64,000 nt of DNA, taken from Fervidicoccaceae archaeon (lineage in GTDB: Archaea; Thermoproteota; Thermoprotei_A; Sulfolobales; Fervidicoccaceae). This document shows, piece after piece, positions 9,469 through 18,669 of this stretch (its first letter is position 1; each line of letters begins with the position of its first letter). The notes beneath the pieces were generated by a model. The model had not been told where the DNA came from and ran no database searches. It saw only the letters and a list, made by a program, of their open reading frames with translations. The stretch is taken from contig JAVYOA010000009.1 of NCBI GenBank assembly GCA_038734945.1, positions 434,001 to 498,000 of the forward strand, given 5' to 3'. The position numbers and the translations under genes were made by a program.

Positions 9469-10287
9469 GTGATTAGGGAAATGCTATCTAAATCGGTTAT
9501 AGAGTTCGCGCAGAAGGACTTCCCTCTTATAGATAAAGACGGAACACTCTCTCATGCTTTTAAGCTAATGGAGAAATATAGAACAGACAGGGTACTAGTT
9601 ACGGATGAAAAGACTCTCGTAGGGATAATGACAAAGAGAGATGTGCTTGGAAAGCTCATGGTAGAAAGGACAAGACTGTCAACAGCTTCAAAGCTCCACG
9701 TTTCCAGCTTTATGGCGCATCCAGTTTTCTCCATTCAAATAAATGCAAGCATGATCGAAGCAGTAGAATCGATGTCTGAAAGAGGAATTGGCTCTCTTCC
9801 AGTAGTGGCAGGAGAAGAAGTCAAAGCCCTCCTTCACAAGATTGATGTGGCGAGAATATTTCTATCACTGCCAAGCATTTCATCAAGAGAAGTTCTTGAG
9901 CCAGCTCAAAAGATTTCACGATCTGGAGATAGGCTGGTGAAGCTCAGAGAGGAGTTTCTGAATAACAAGATTGTTATAGCGCCAGTTCTTGATTCTAACA
10001 ACAGACTGATTGGAATGGTTACAGTGAGCGAAATAGCTGATGCTCTCTTCCTCTATCACGAGAAAATTAGCGAATCCAGTAGAAAGAAAGCAAGAAGAGA
10101 GATATTCGTTGAAGACGTGATGTACAGACAGCCATTAGTTGTTTCCCCAGAAGAGCCAGTCAGCGTAGCAGCTAAGCTCATGCTTGAGAACAGAAAGCCT
10201 GGAGTGATAGTAGCTAAAAAGGATTCGATTCTGGGAATCATAACAGCAGATTCTCTGATATCCTACATTCATGCTAGAGCTAGGTAG
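9469..10287 (+). CDS. Four-CBS-domain protein, fifth in the cluster
   Basis: CBS1 around EFAQKDFPLIDKDGTL to GIMTKRDVLGKL, CBS2 around VSSFMAHPVFSIQINAS, CBS3 around VLEPAQKISRSGDRL (divergent), CBS4 around VEDVMYRQPLVVSPEEP to GIITADSLISYI. Start GTG 9469 is preferred because GAGGTG ends 6 nt upstream; GTG 9460 lies inside that site. The gene starts just after the stop of its neighbour, so it is in the same operon. Directly behind the stop codon comes a short CBS-like frame that appears to be a remnant. Confidence 0.87.
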   Translation: MIREMLSKSVIEFAQKDFPLIDKDGTLSHAFKLMEKYRTDRVLVTDEKTLVGIMTKRDVLGKLMVERTRLSTASKLHVSSFMAHPVFSIQINASMIEAVESMSERGIGSLPVVAGEEVKALLHKIDVARIFLSLPSISSREVLEPAQKISRSGDRLVKLREEFLNNKIVIAPVLDSNNRLIGMVTVSEIADALFLYHEKISESSRKKARREIFVEDVMYRQPLVVSPEEPVSVAAKLMLENRKPGVIVAKKDSILGIITADSLISYIHARAR

Positions 10288-10395
10288 TTGAAGGTCTCAG
10301 AAGTAGCGTGCTTTTCAAAAATATTTTTCACCAACCCCAAATCTGTCTCACTAGATGCATCAGCTCAAGCATTCAGAAAATATCTTTTCAAGTGA
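10288..10395 (+). pseudogene. 35-codon CBS-domain remnant
   Basis: A frame starts with TTG immediately after the stop of the fifth CBS gene and ends at TGA 10393-10395. Its product begins LKVSEVA and continues FFTNPKSVSLDASAQAFRK, which has the spacing of the first half of a CBS repeat (DIMxxxPVTVxPDxSLxEAxxxM). The second half of the repeat is absent, so it cannot fold as a CBS domain. It looks like the stump of a sixth gene or of a longer fifth gene. It overlaps the end of the convergent AMMECR1 gene by 8 bp. Confidence 0.5.
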
Positions 10396-11011
10396 GCTCC
10401 TTCTCTACAATTTTGCCAAAGCTCTCCTCTTCCTCGAATATCCTCGACGTGAAATAGTAAAAATCAGTCTCCTCATCTTTCCAACAGTCTTCACTCAGTC
10501 CTGCCTTTAAGCAAGTTCCCTCGAGAAATGTCCTCTCATCCCATCCTTCCTCAACAGCCACCTGAGGGAGCAGGAGTCCTGAGAGATAGCCTTTCTTTGC
10601 CATCAATCCCATCTTTCCGATCTTTATCCACCTTAATCTTTCATCAGCTTTTTTAGGCATTGGTTTTAATTCCGAGAGAACAGAAACTTCGAATATAGTA
10701 ATTGGATATTCTCTTAGGGAAAGAGGAGGAAATCTTGGATCATTGAAAGCTGCCTCTCTGGCTACCTCAACTGTTGCTTCTATGAGGGGCATTATAGGAG
10801 ATACGTAGCCTATGCATCCCCTGAGCTCCTTCCTCCCTCTCTTCATTAAGTAAATTGTAACGAATGGAATCCCGGGCCTTTTGAGCTTTTCTGGGCTGTC
10901 TGAAATATCTGCCTTCTCCCCTCTAAAGCTCTTCTCCACGCTTTCTCTAGCCTTTTTCACAAGATATATTCCATCTTCAAGAGTTAGCTCTTCAGGCTCA
11001 ACAGGTTTCAT
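10388..11011 (-). CDS. AMMECR1 family protein
   Basis: Member of the AMMECR1/COG2078 family found across archaea and eukaryotes; its biochemical role is unsettled. The hallmark LRGCIGY is present (here KELRGCIGYVSP), followed by EAAFNDPRFPPLSLREYP and the C-terminal GLLLPQVAVEEGWDERTFL, all strongly typical. ATG 11011 lies 8 nt after a GGTGA site; the earlier GTG/ATG codons overlap that site. The gene overlaps the upstream Mut7-C gene slightly or abuts it, so both are probably cotranscribed. Confidence 0.93.
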   Translation of the reverse strand: MKPVEPEELTLEDGIYLVKKARESVEKSFRGEKADISDSPEKLKRPGIPFVTIYLMKRGRKELRGCIGYVSPIMPLIEATVEVAREAAFNDPRFPPLSLREYPITIFEVSVLSELKPMPKKADERLRWIKIGKMGLMAKKGYLSGLLLPQVAVEEGWDERTFLEGTCLKAGLSEDCWKDEETDFYYFTSRIFEEEESFGKIVEKELT

Positions 11012-11471
11012 TTTTCGCATCACCCAACGTTTTCATTATTGAATGGAAGTGCCTTCCTACCCAATAAATCATTCCGCATTCCTTGCATACATAATATGTT
11101 TTTCTCCTTCCCTTATATGACAAAAAAGGTTGAGCAGTAGGATAGAGCTCTCCATTACAGAGAGGACACCTCGATTTTTCTGGAGTGAACTCCAAGTCTA
11201 TTAGGCCCGCTTCCTTTAGGCAGGACAGATACTTCTCTAATGATAGAGAAGAGGAAAAGCAAACAACTGAGATCCCCAAATCAATTGCTTTCTTGCAAAG
11301 ATTTTTATCCCTTGATATGATAATTCTTCTCTCCTTCAATGAAGATTCTAATATTTTCTCATCGTCGGAATCTCTCCAGTAGAGAGTATCATAGCCAAGA
11401 AGCCTGAGAAATCTCGCCAGCTTTCCTAGCATCGCATCTACTCCAAACTTCACGCCTTTGCTTTCTTGCAT
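10998..11471 (-). CDS. Mut7-C (PIN-like) RNase domain protein with zinc ribbon
   Basis: Matches COG1656: an N-terminal PIN-like fold (FGVDAMLGKLARFLRLLGYD, WRDSDDEKIL, IIISRDKNLC) carrying the acidic residues expected for metal-dependent RNA cleavage, and a C-terminal zinc ribbon of two CxxC pairs (CPLC and CKEC). About 157 aa is the standard size. ATG 11471 is preferred over the TTG three codons earlier. It lies upstream of AMMECR1 with overlapping ends, an arrangement that suggests one operon. Substrate RNA is unknown. Confidence 0.88.
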   Translation of the reverse strand: MQESKGVKFGVDAMLGKLARFLRLLGYDTLYWRDSDDEKILESSLKERRIIISRDKNLCKKAIDLGISVVCFSSSLSLEKYLSCLKEAGLIDLEFTPEKSRCPLCNGELYPTAQPFLSYKGRRKTYYVCKECGMIYWVGRHFHSIMKTLGDAKNETC

Positions 11472-11493
11472 TGATCTCAAACCATTCTGAAAG

Positions 11494-11560
11494 TTAGTTC
11501 AGCTTAACTCTGATATATCATCAACCAGAGGTCTCAAGCTTGCCGGTTATCATCATCAGT
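11494..11560 (-). ncRNA. C/D-box sRNA candidate
   Basis: Reading the minus strand: C box ATGATGA (11556-11550), a 12-nt guide, D' box TTGA (11537-11534), C' box TGATGA (11523-11518), a 15-nt guide and D box CTGA (11502-11499). An AT-rich TATA-like element at about 11585-11577 lies at the right distance upstream. Such RNAs direct 2'-O-methylation of rRNA or tRNA at the base paired to the fifth position before D or D'. The second guide is slightly long. Targets were not identified. Confidence 0.65.
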
Positions 11561-11608
11561 ATTGAATAAATAGGTGAAGGAAATAATAAATTTCATTGGG
11601 GAAACTTC

Positions 11609-13423
11609 ATGGAATTTGAAATTCTAGCAAGAACTTTTGATGAGCTGGAGAGAATATCTTCGAGAATAGCGCTAACCAATGCTCTTGTGGATTTATTCAA
11701 GCAAACTCCGAAGGAGGAAATAAGAAAAGTTGTATACTTGATCCAAGGAAGACTCTGGCCAGATTGGAAGGGACTTCCTGAGCTGGGAGTTGCCGAAAAG
11801 CTTCTGATAAAAGCTCTCAGCATGGCCACCAACACGAGAGAGGAAGAGGTGGAGAAGCTCTTCAAAGAAGCAGGAGATCTTGGAAAAGTAGCAGAGCAGC
11901 TGAAGAAAACTAAGGCTCAGCAGCCAAGGGGGCTCATTCAGTTCATTGGAGGATCCGAGAAAAGTAAGCTGAGCGTAAGCAGGGTTTATGAATCACTCTC
12001 GAAAATTGCTACTGCTGAAGGGGAAGGAAGCAGGGATCTCAAGCTAAGAATACTTTCGGCTCTCATAAAAGAGGCAGAGCCCATTGAAGCGAAATTCATA
12101 GTCAGATTTGTTGAAGGAAGATTGAGAATAAACATAGGAGATGCTACAATAATGGATGCCCTCGCTATTGCTTATGGGGGCACTAAAGCTTCGAGGCAGC
12201 TCATAGAGAGGGCCTACAACCTGAGAGCTGATCTAGGGGATATAGCAGAGCAGCTAGCTATGAAAGGACTCGACTTTCTCACAAAAATTACACCTACATT
12301 TGGAATACCAATAAGACCAATGCTTGCTGAGCGTCACAGAGATCCGAAAGAAATGATTGAAAAAGTAGGTGGAAAAGCCTATGTGGAATATAAATATGAT
12401 GGTGAGAGAGCTCAAATACATTACAGCAGGAGCAACGTTCTGATATTTTCTAGAAGGCTGGAAAATATTACCCATCAGTATCCCGATGTAATAGATTCTA
12501 TTCGCGATGCTATCAGTGCTGAAGAAGCTATAGTCGAGGGAGAAATTGTACCATTTGATCCAGAGACTGGAGAAATGAGACCCTTTCAGATATTGATGAC
12601 AAGAAAGAGAAAGCACGACATACATAGGGCAATGAAGGAGGTCCCAGTGAAGGTATTTCTCTTCGATGTCCTCTACCTGGATGGAAGGGATCTCACCAAT
12701 GAGATACTTCCAAAACGGAGAGAGGCACTGGAGAAAATCATCAAGCCGAATGAGGGGGTAGAGATAGCCAAGTACATCGTCGCGAGCAATTCCGATGAAC
12801 TCGAGAGATTCTTCCTCGAAGCTATAAGCAATGGGGCTGAAGGTGTAATGGTGAAATCAATAAGCGAGAAAAGCATCTATCAAGCAGGAAACAGAGGATG
12901 GCTTTGGATAAAATACAAGAGAGACTATAAAAGTGAAATGACTGATTCCGTTGATCTTGTAGTTGTAGGAGCATTTTATGGGAAAGGTAAGAGGGCCGGA
13001 AAGCTGAGCACTCTCCTTCTGGCAGGGTACGATGAAGAGGAGGACGTATTCAGAACTGTATGCAAGGTTGGCACAGGCTTCACAGATGAAGAGCTAGACA
13101 GGATGACTTCTGAGCTGAAGAGCCTTCAGATAGATCACAGGGATCCAAGAGTAATAAGCGATATTGAACCTGATGTCTGGGTTAAGCCTGTGAAGGTAGT
13201 TGAAGTTATTGGAGCAGAGCTGACCCTTAGCCCTCTCCATTCATGCGCAAGAGATATTCTCTCTCCAGGGACTGGTATCAGCATAAGGTTTCCCCGATTC
13301 ATCTCATGGCGCACAGATAAGGGTCCTGAAGATGCTACAACATGCAAGGAGCTCATTGAAATGTACAACATGCAGCTTAAGAAAATCGAAGAACCAGCTG
13401 AAGTGCAAGAAACTCAACAATGA
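11609..13423 (+). CDS. lig: ATP-dependent DNA ligase
   Basis: Replicative-type archaeal DNA ligase I that seals nicks between Okazaki fragments. Layout: N-terminal DNA-binding domain (about 1-235), adenylation domain with the nucleotidyl-lysine motif [11 protein letters not shown] (Lys 262), VEGEIVPFD, and LFDVLYLDG, then EGVMVKS and WIKYKRDY, and an OB-fold domain to the end. 604 aa is normal. ATG 11609 starts the expected N-terminal helix [14 protein letters not shown]. Divergent from the C/D sRNA candidate just upstream. Confidence 0.97.
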   Translation: MEFEILARTFDELERISSRIALTNALVDLFKQTPKEEIRKVVYLIQGRLWPDWKGLPELGVAEKLLIKALSMATNTREEEVEKLFKEAGDLGKVAEQLKKTKAQQPRGLIQFIGGSEKSKLSVSRVYESLSKIATAEGEGSRDLKLRILSALIKEAEPIEAKFIVRFVEGRLRINIGDATIMDALAIAYGGTKASRQLIERAYNLRADLGDIAEQLAMKGLDFLTKITPTFGIPIRPMLAERHRDPKEMIEKVGGKAYVEYKYDGERAQIHYSRSNVLIFSRRLENITHQYPDVIDSIRDAISAEEAIVEGEIVPFDPETGEMRPFQILMTRKRKHDIHRAMKEVPVKVFLFDVLYLDGRDLTNEILPKRREALEKIIKPNEGVEIAKYIVASNSDELERFFLEAISNGAEGVMVKSISEKSIYQAGNRGWLWIKYKRDYKSEMTDSVDLVVVGAFYGKGKRAGKLSTLLLAGYDEEEDVFRTVCKVGTGFTDEELDRMTSELKSLQIDHRDPRVISDIEPDVWVKPVKVVEVIGAELTLSPLHSCARDILSPGTGISIRFPRFISWRTDKGPEDATTCKELIEMYNMQLKKIEEPAEVQETQQ

Positions 13424-13453
13424 CTTGAAAATGAATATTGCGTACTGCTCAAT

Positions 13454-13915
13454 TTATTGCTCTCCTCTTTTCTTCATATTTTCTCTATATATATCTGTTA
13501 TTAGCAGCCTAAGTGCCTCAGTTATGCCGCTCATCACAACTGAGGACATGGACTTTGACTCCACTGATATCTCTTTAACATAATCTTTGTCCTCCATTAT
13601 TGAAACCTTTGCCCCCTCATCTATAATTCCTATTTCTCTCCTTATGCTGCTTAGAAGCTCAGGATCCCTCCTCACTTCAAAGAGAAGCTTGGCTCTTATA
13701 TTAGTTGGTGCTCTAACTATGAGAGCAATTGTCTCCTTTCCTGATTTAACCTCTAACACATTTTCATCCTTTCCTCCTTTCTCCTCGTTTTTCAGATTTC
13801 CGAGGCTCCCCTCAACAAATGCCAATAGAAGCTCCAGGTGCTCAATCTCACTCTTCCTTTTCTTTATTTCTTCCTCGAGGAACTTCTTCAGCTCAATCAA
13901 TTTTTCTCTGTTCAA
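13454..13915 (-). CDS. Unknown protein with N-terminal coiled coil
   Basis: Not recognised. The first 50 residues form a likely coiled coil rich in Lys and Glu; a low-complexity linker (EEKGGKDENV) leads to a second domain of about 100 residues with predicted alternating strands and helices (TIALIVRAPTNIRAKLLFEV, IGIIDEGAKVSIME). There are no cysteines, signal peptide or membrane segments, so a cytoplasmic soluble protein is likely. Start TTG 13915 sits downstream of a GGAGG-like stretch. It is convergent with the DNA ligase gene; no functional link can be drawn. Confidence 0.6.
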   Translation of the reverse strand: MNREKLIELKKFLEEEIKKRKSEIEHLELLLAFVEGSLGNLKNEEKGGKDENVLEVKSGKETIALIVRAPTNIRAKLLFEVRRDPELLSSIRREIGIIDEGAKVSIMEDKDYVKEISVESKSMSSVVMSGITEALRLLITDIYRENMKKRGEQ

Positions 13916-14077
13916 TTCCTCATAACCTCCACATTTTTCTTGAAGAGTGCATGTAAAAATAGCAATTGTTATATCATGAATTCAAGAAAGACTATAAACC
14001 TTCGTTCCTGTTAAATTTGAATGACATTCGATGCATGAATGATTTAGATTAAAGTAAATGGAGGGGAAGATTAGGTA

Positions 14078-15871
14078 TTGCTTAGAACTTCGCTGAAAGG
14101 ATATACTAAGGCTATATCTATAATCATATTGCTTGTGCTCTCTCTATCACCTGCTCTGAATGCTGCTGGAGAAAAAGAGAGCATAAATGTTTATGTTCCT
14201 GCTGTTACAAATTCAGGAGGAGCTATAATAAAAATTGGCATTTCCATGAACTCTAATGGAAGCGGGAGCTTATTTTTAAGAGGAGTTCCAAGTGTTGGTA
14301 ACGACACGCTGTATTCCTCAATAGTAGCTTTTTACTCCGCCCTTCTACTTTCCAACAGGGATCCCCTGAGCTATGATGGCGAATTGGTTTTTGAATCGGA
14401 TCTCTCTGGCATAGAAGGACCCAGTGCCAGCCTAGCTATAGCTGAGGCATTCTATGTTCTCTCGAGCGGGAGGCCATCCCCCCCGATGCTGGGATCAGCC
14501 GTCGTTACAGGAGCAGTCAGTCTCGATGGGATGTCAATAATTATTGGGGGTGTTGCCGAGAAGCTCGCTGCTGCCTGCTCATCAGGTGCCAGGGAATTCA
14601 TCCTCCCAACGTCAAACTATCTCAGCTCTATTGATCAAATAAATAGCAATTGCAGTAACATAAAGATTCTTCCAGCTTCAGGAATAATCTCACTCTATTC
14701 CCAGCTCATGGGATATGGCATAATCAATACAACATCCTTTCAGGGAATTTTTACCTATCCCCCCCAAATCTCGGATGTCATGGGAGAGGTTGCTATGAAA
14801 TATTTAGAGAAATCAGAGCTTTTAAACCCCCTTGTTAGGAATTCAAGCGATGCCAATAGCATTATTGCCTCAATATCCACTGGGAAAAACTATACAGCTG
14901 CTAGTCTCGCTGTTTCTCTTTACGTCTCTTCTCTGCGGGCTGCTCTTCAATCCAATACAACCTCGCTTGAGTCTGCCAGGCAGTATTTGAGTAATTTGAA
15001 TACAACTATACAAGCTCTGAAAGCTGAGCTCGGAAGCATAGAGCAAACGGCTATTGAGAAGGGCAGCATACCTATTCCTCTGCTTGAAACGCTGGCCACA
15101 GCAGAATCCAGACTCTGGCTCGCAGAATCATATGTTTCCCAAGGATTAGCGGCTTCAAATCTTTCAGATGCTATAGATGCAGCAGCAAATTCAAACGGGA
15201 GGATTGAAGCAGCAAGAACTTGGATAGAGCTTTCAAAGATCGATTGGAGCAACTATCCAAGCCTAAGTCCTGCTCAGCTTATTGGTGGTCTCAATGACTA
15301 TGAAAAGATAGCAAAGGCAGCACTCTCATATGCCAGCTCTCTAGCAAGCGATATGGGATTTCAATACTATGCATCATACTTTCAAGATCTGAACTCAATG
15401 TTTGCCCAGGCTTCTTCAATAAATCAACCATCAAAGTTATTTTTAAAATATGCTCTCTATTCGGAACTCACAGCCGAAATATCGTCCTTTATATTATCAA
15501 CAAATATTCAAAGCGAGAAATCCCTCCAATACTATATCAATGAAGCTAACCTAGTTTATAGCATTCTTTTTTCAAATATCTTGAGAAATGGATTGATAAC
15601 AGCAGTAACACCCGCTTATATGGAATACTCAGCCTATGGCAATTTGAATGATGATAGCAGGCTAATGTTAATTGATTCGGCGATCTCGTGGACTATACCT
15701 CTCCTCTTTATCTCGCTGCATGAACATGTACCTGCATCCCAACCAATCATAAGAACTGTTTTTCCCCTCGAGGGAACAATCGCCTCAGTATTAATAGCAT
15801 GGGCTCTTGCTGGAATACTTTCTTCGCTACTAGCAATAGTTTCATACAGAGCCATCAGGAGAAGCCCATAG
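14078..15871 (+). CDS. Membrane-anchored archaeal Lon-like (S16-type) serine protease, COG1750-like
   Basis: Probable cell-surface protease. A signal or anchor helix covers about residues 10-30 and a C-terminal membrane helix about 570-590. Between them, the first 200 residues form a Lon-type proteolytic domain: GPSAS around Ser116 matches the Lon nucleophile motif and GGVAEKLAAA around Lys162 matches the Lon catalytic lysine. No AAA+ ATPase domain is present. The following 350 residues are helical and rich in Ser, Ala and Asn with many N-glycosylation-like sites, consistent with an external location. Start is TTG 14078. Confidence 0.8.
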   Translation: MLRTSLKGYTKAISIIILLVLSLSPALNAAGEKESINVYVPAVTNSGGAIIKIGISMNSNGSGSLFLRGVPSVGNDTLYSSIVAFYSALLLSNRDPLSYDGELVFESDLSGIEGPSASLAIAEAFYVLSSGRPSPPMLGSAVVTGAVSLDGMSIIIGGVAEKLAAACSSGAREFILPTSNYLSSIDQINSNCSNIKILPASGIISLYSQLMGYGIINTTSFQGIFTYPPQISDVMGEVAMKYLEKSELLNPLVRNSSDANSIIASISTGKNYTAASLAVSLYVSSLRAALQSNTTSLESARQYLSNLNTTIQALKAELGSIEQTAIEKGSIPIPLLETLATAESRLWLAESYVSQGLAASNLSDAIDAAANSNGRIEAARTWIELSKIDWSNYPSLSPAQLIGGLNDYEKIAKAALSYASSLASDMGFQYYASYFQDLNSMFAQASSINQPSKLFLKYALYSELTAEISSFILSTNIQSEKSLQYYINEANLVYSILFSNILRNGLITAVTPAYMEYSAYGNLNDDSRLMLIDSAISWTIPLLFISLHEHVPASQPIIRTVFPLEGTIASVLIAWALAGILSSLLAIVSYRAIRRSP

Positions 15872-16444
15872 CTCTGTAGCCTTCCTGAGATCCTCCTCCA
15901 GTTTCTCCCTCAGCTTAGGATTTCTCAGAACGGAAGCCGGGTGAAAGGTTGCTAATACCTTGAAGCTCTTTCCCCCAATATTGAGGCTTCCTATATTTCC
16001 TCTTATACTGGAAACCTTCTTGCTCTTTCCTTTCCAAGAGCTTGGGAAAGACTCATTGAACAAGTAGTTAGATGATGTGGCTCCTAGTGCTACAATGACT
16101 TTCGGGTTTATGAGCTGGATCTCTCTCACTAGATAGTTCACACATGCCAGCACCTCCTCCCTCTTAGGTCTCCTGTTATTAGGAGGTCTGCATTTAACAA
16201 CATTTGTTATATAGACCATGTTTCTATCAATTCCAAAATTTCCTAGAATTTCGTCCAGAAGCTTTCCTGCCCTCCCAACAAAGGGCAGACCTCTTTCATC
16301 CTCCTCTCTTCCAGGAGCTTCACCTACAAGCATTATTCTGCTCTTCTCGTTTCCAAATCCAGGAACCGCCCTCTTTCTGTATTGACTGAGAGGACACTTT
16401 TTACATTCAATAACCTCTCTTCTGATTGACTCTAGACTATCCAC
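15842..16444 (-). CDS. Uracil-DNA glycosylase family 4 (iron-sulfur)
   Basis: Removes uracil from DNA, a constant need for thermophiles with cytosine deamination. Features of family 4: CKKCPL with Cys14 and Cys17 as the first pair of 4Fe-4S ligands, GEAPGREED (residues 41-49) as the uracil-binding motif, VVKCRPPNNRRP with the third cysteine, ACVNYL with the fourth, and HPASVLRNP as the catalytic loop near the end. 200 aa is typical. The 3' end overlaps the convergent protease gene by 30 bp. Start is GTG 16444. Confidence 0.94.
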   Translation of the reverse strand: MDSLESIRREVIECKKCPLSQYRKRAVPGFGNEKSRIMLVGEAPGREEDERGLPFVGRAGKLLDEILGNFGIDRNMVYITNVVKCRPPNNRRPKREEVLACVNYLVREIQLINPKVIVALGATSSNYLFNESFPSSWKGKSKKVSSIRGNIGSLNIGGKSFKVLATFHPASVLRNPKLREKLEEDLRKATELWASPDGSV

Positions 16445-16460
16445 AACATTTCATCCCCTT

Positions 16461-17585
16461 CTAGTTTTCCTTTGAATTGATAGCTCTATCAGGAGAGAAT
16501 GTCTCCTTCCATACAAAGTGCTCACTTAGCGCATAGTTTGCTAGAAATCCAAATATTATTCCAATTAGATTCGATAGCAGCGGCTCTATTCCAAACAGCC
16601 TCGTCAGGAGAAGAAGGGTGAAGTAATTTATGGAAACTCCTAAAGCAGTGGAAATATGATACTTTGCTAGCTTTTCAGCAATAGACCCCCCCTTTCTCTT
16701 GCCGAAAGTAAGTAAGGAGTTCAAAATGAAGTTGCTTATTATGCTGCTTTCAATTCCAAGTGCCGCCGAAATCTCCAGAAGGATCTTCTCCCTGTAGTAA
16801 GCGAGCCATAGAACCCCCTCATTTACAAAGATCCCTGAGACTCCAACTAGCATGAATTTCAAAATTCTGAACTCATTCAGCACTAGAAGATGCCAGACAA
16901 AATTCAGCATCTCTCTGCTGTTTAGCTTGCTTTTCCCCCATTGTCTTTTTTCAAAAGTATATTCAACCTCAGCAATTTTGTTGGCTGGCACCTTTCCTTT
17001 CACTATGAGCTCAAGCATAATCTTGAATCCCCTAGGATTGAGAGATCCTTTTGTTCTCAGAAACACATCTCTTCTAAAAGCAAAAAAACCAGACATGGGG
17101 TCGGTTATATTCCTAGTTTGAGGGAGTAGCAGCTTTGAAACTAGGGAAGCTCCTCTAGAAATAATTTTTCTGAAAAACGATAGTCCTCTATAGCCTTTCC
17201 CCTTCCTTACTCCAATAGAAACCTCGGCTTTCCCGCTCACTATTGGATGTATTATTCTCTTAATATCCTCCGGGGGATGCTGGAGATCTGCATCCATCAC
17301 CACTACAATGTCACCAGAAGAGCTCTCAATCCCCCTTATCACAGCAGTCGATAGCCCCCTTTCCTTTTCTCTAACAATTACTTTTACTCTGTCACTCATA
17401 TTGAGCTCACTGCTAGCCTCAATGGCTCTATTTGCGGTTCCATCTGGGCTGTTGTCATCAACAATTATGACCTCATAGTTTTCTTCTCCTAGAGCCTGCT
17501 TTATTCGGGAAAGAAGGGGCAACATGTTTCCCGCTTCATTGTAGGTTGGAATAACAATGCTGATTTTTGCTGAACTCCCATTCAT
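16461..17585 (-). CDS. Family 2 glycosyltransferase fused to GtrA-like membrane domain (dolichyl-phosphate mannose synthase type)
   Basis: Probably transfers mannose or glucose from a nucleotide sugar to dolichyl phosphate for N-glycosylation. The GT2 domain (about 1-215) has IVIPTYNEAGN, DDNSPDGT, and MDADLQHPPEDI with the DxD metal site. The remaining 150 residues hold about four membrane helices of the GtrA type. This fused architecture is known for archaeal DPM synthases. ATG 17585 follows a GGCGTGA site; an alternative TTG at 17612 would overlap the phosphoesterase gene. Confidence 0.88.
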   Translation of the reverse strand: MNGSSAKISIVIPTYNEAGNMLPLLSRIKQALGEENYEVIIVDDNSPDGTANRAIEASSELNMSDRVKVIVREKERGLSTAVIRGIESSSGDIVVVMDADLQHPPEDIKRIIHPIVSGKAEVSIGVRKGKGYRGLSFFRKIISRGASLVSKLLLPQTRNITDPMSGFFAFRRDVFLRTKGSLNPRGFKIMLELIVKGKVPANKIAEVEYTFEKRQWGKSKLNSREMLNFVWHLLVLNEFRILKFMLVGVSGIFVNEGVLWLAYYREKILLEISAALGIESSIISNFILNSLLTFGKRKGGSIAEKLAKYHISTALGVSINYFTLLLLTRLFGIEPLLSNLIGIIFGFLANYALSEHFVWKETFSPDRAINSKEN

Positions 17586-17598
17586 TTCAATCACGCCT

Positions 17599-18360
17599 TC
17601 ATCCTTCTCCAATCAGCTTTTCCATAGCCCCGAGAGGAGGAAATTCTAGAAGCCCATTCCCCTCAATATCCAGCACTACTGGAATTGCTCTTTTTATGTC
17701 ACCATATTTTCTAATCAATGGAGAAAGGTAAGAATTTTGATCCAGGGTAACAGGATTTCCTGCCTGATAGTATCCCGAAGCAGGCAGAACCAGTATTTCT
17801 TTCCCCCTCCTTCTCTTTAGAGGGATCCTCAGAAAACAAGGTAGCTTGATAACAGAGCCTATCTCATCTTTTATGCTGAGAGAAGGATGCTCATGTCCTA
17901 TGACTATTTGTCGAAACTTTAAAGCTTCAAGGGATTCTCTGTGACCATGAACAACAAAAACACCATCCGAAATTTTCATATGCGGTACTAGCATCACATC
18001 CATCTTCTCAGTTATTATTGAGAGGTAGTTGTCATGATTTCCTCTCACTAGAACTACATCTTCAAACAGCTCCCTTGCTCTCCCGAGGAACTTAATGATT
18101 TCTTCTCTTTCCTGTATAGTTAGCTTACTGAAGCTATTTTTTATATCCCCATCAATTACGAGCCTACTCACTTTCCTCTCTTTTAGCTCTTCAATCAGAG
18201 CTATGCTTTTTTTCAATTGTAGCCTAGGGAGAAAGACTCCCGATTGAGCTACTTCACCTTCAAATCCTAGATGGAGATCAGCAATGATAGCCGTCCTGCT
18301 CTCCCTATGAATTGCTGCTGGCAACCCTGGGATCAATATCAACTCTCCGATCTCAATCAT
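17599..18360 (-). CDS. Calcineurin-like metallophosphoesterase (COG1407 type)
   Basis: All metallophosphoesterase motifs are present: DLHLG, GDIKN, GNHDN, VHGHR and GHEHPS. This set and the 253-aa size match the archaeal ICC-like group whose substrate is undefined. It lies directly upstream of the glycosyltransferase, and the start of that gene is next to this gene's stop, so the two are probably cotranscribed. ATG 18360 is the first good start after a GATG-rich leader. COG1407 members are sometimes linked to DNA repair helicases, but nothing like that is next to it here. Confidence 0.88.
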   Translation of the reverse strand: MIEIGELILIPGLPAAIHRESRTAIIADLHLGFEGEVAQSGVFLPRLQLKKSIALIEELKERKVSRLVIDGDIKNSFSKLTIQEREEIIKFLGRARELFEDVVLVRGNHDNYLSIITEKMDVMLVPHMKISDGVFVVHGHRESLEALKFRQIVIGHEHPSLSIKDEIGSVIKLPCFLRIPLKRRRGKEILVLPASGYYQAGNPVTLDQNSYLSPLIRKYGDIKRAIPVVLDIEGNGLLEFPPLGAMEKLIGEG

Positions 18361-18669
18361 CAATCATCTATCTCCCAATCGCTTACTCTCCTTTATGGAG
18401 TAGATCAACTTTTCCACTAAATACTATATGAAAATTAAGATAATTATCTTGATTCTGAATAAATTAATCGAAAGGAGTCTTTTCTTCTTTGCTAGAAATG
18501 CTATCCTTTAACTTCCTGGAGATCTACGCTCCTTTCTTCATTCTGGTAATTAAAATCTCTGCTTCACGTTAAAAGCAAGAAAGCTTTATTTTTTCTAAAA
18601 CAATAGAAAAATTAGAAATATCCTTTTCTTCTTTGGAATGATATAAAAGACTCATTAGAATATAAAAGA
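18361..18669. other. AT-rich spacer upstream of the sRNA
   Basis: Divided between the divergent phosphoesterase gene on the left and the C/D sRNA candidate on the right. It is AT-rich with two ATATAAAAG-type TATA boxes near 18641 and 18660. No coding frame or other box motif was found. Confidence 0.5.
18641..18649 (+). promoter_or_regulatory. TATA box of the C/D sRNA
   Basis: ATATAAAAG lies about 25 nt before the expected 5' end of the sRNA near 18670, the usual archaeal TATA-to-start distance. A second TATAAAAG at 18661 would start inside the RNA and fits less well. Confidence 0.5.
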
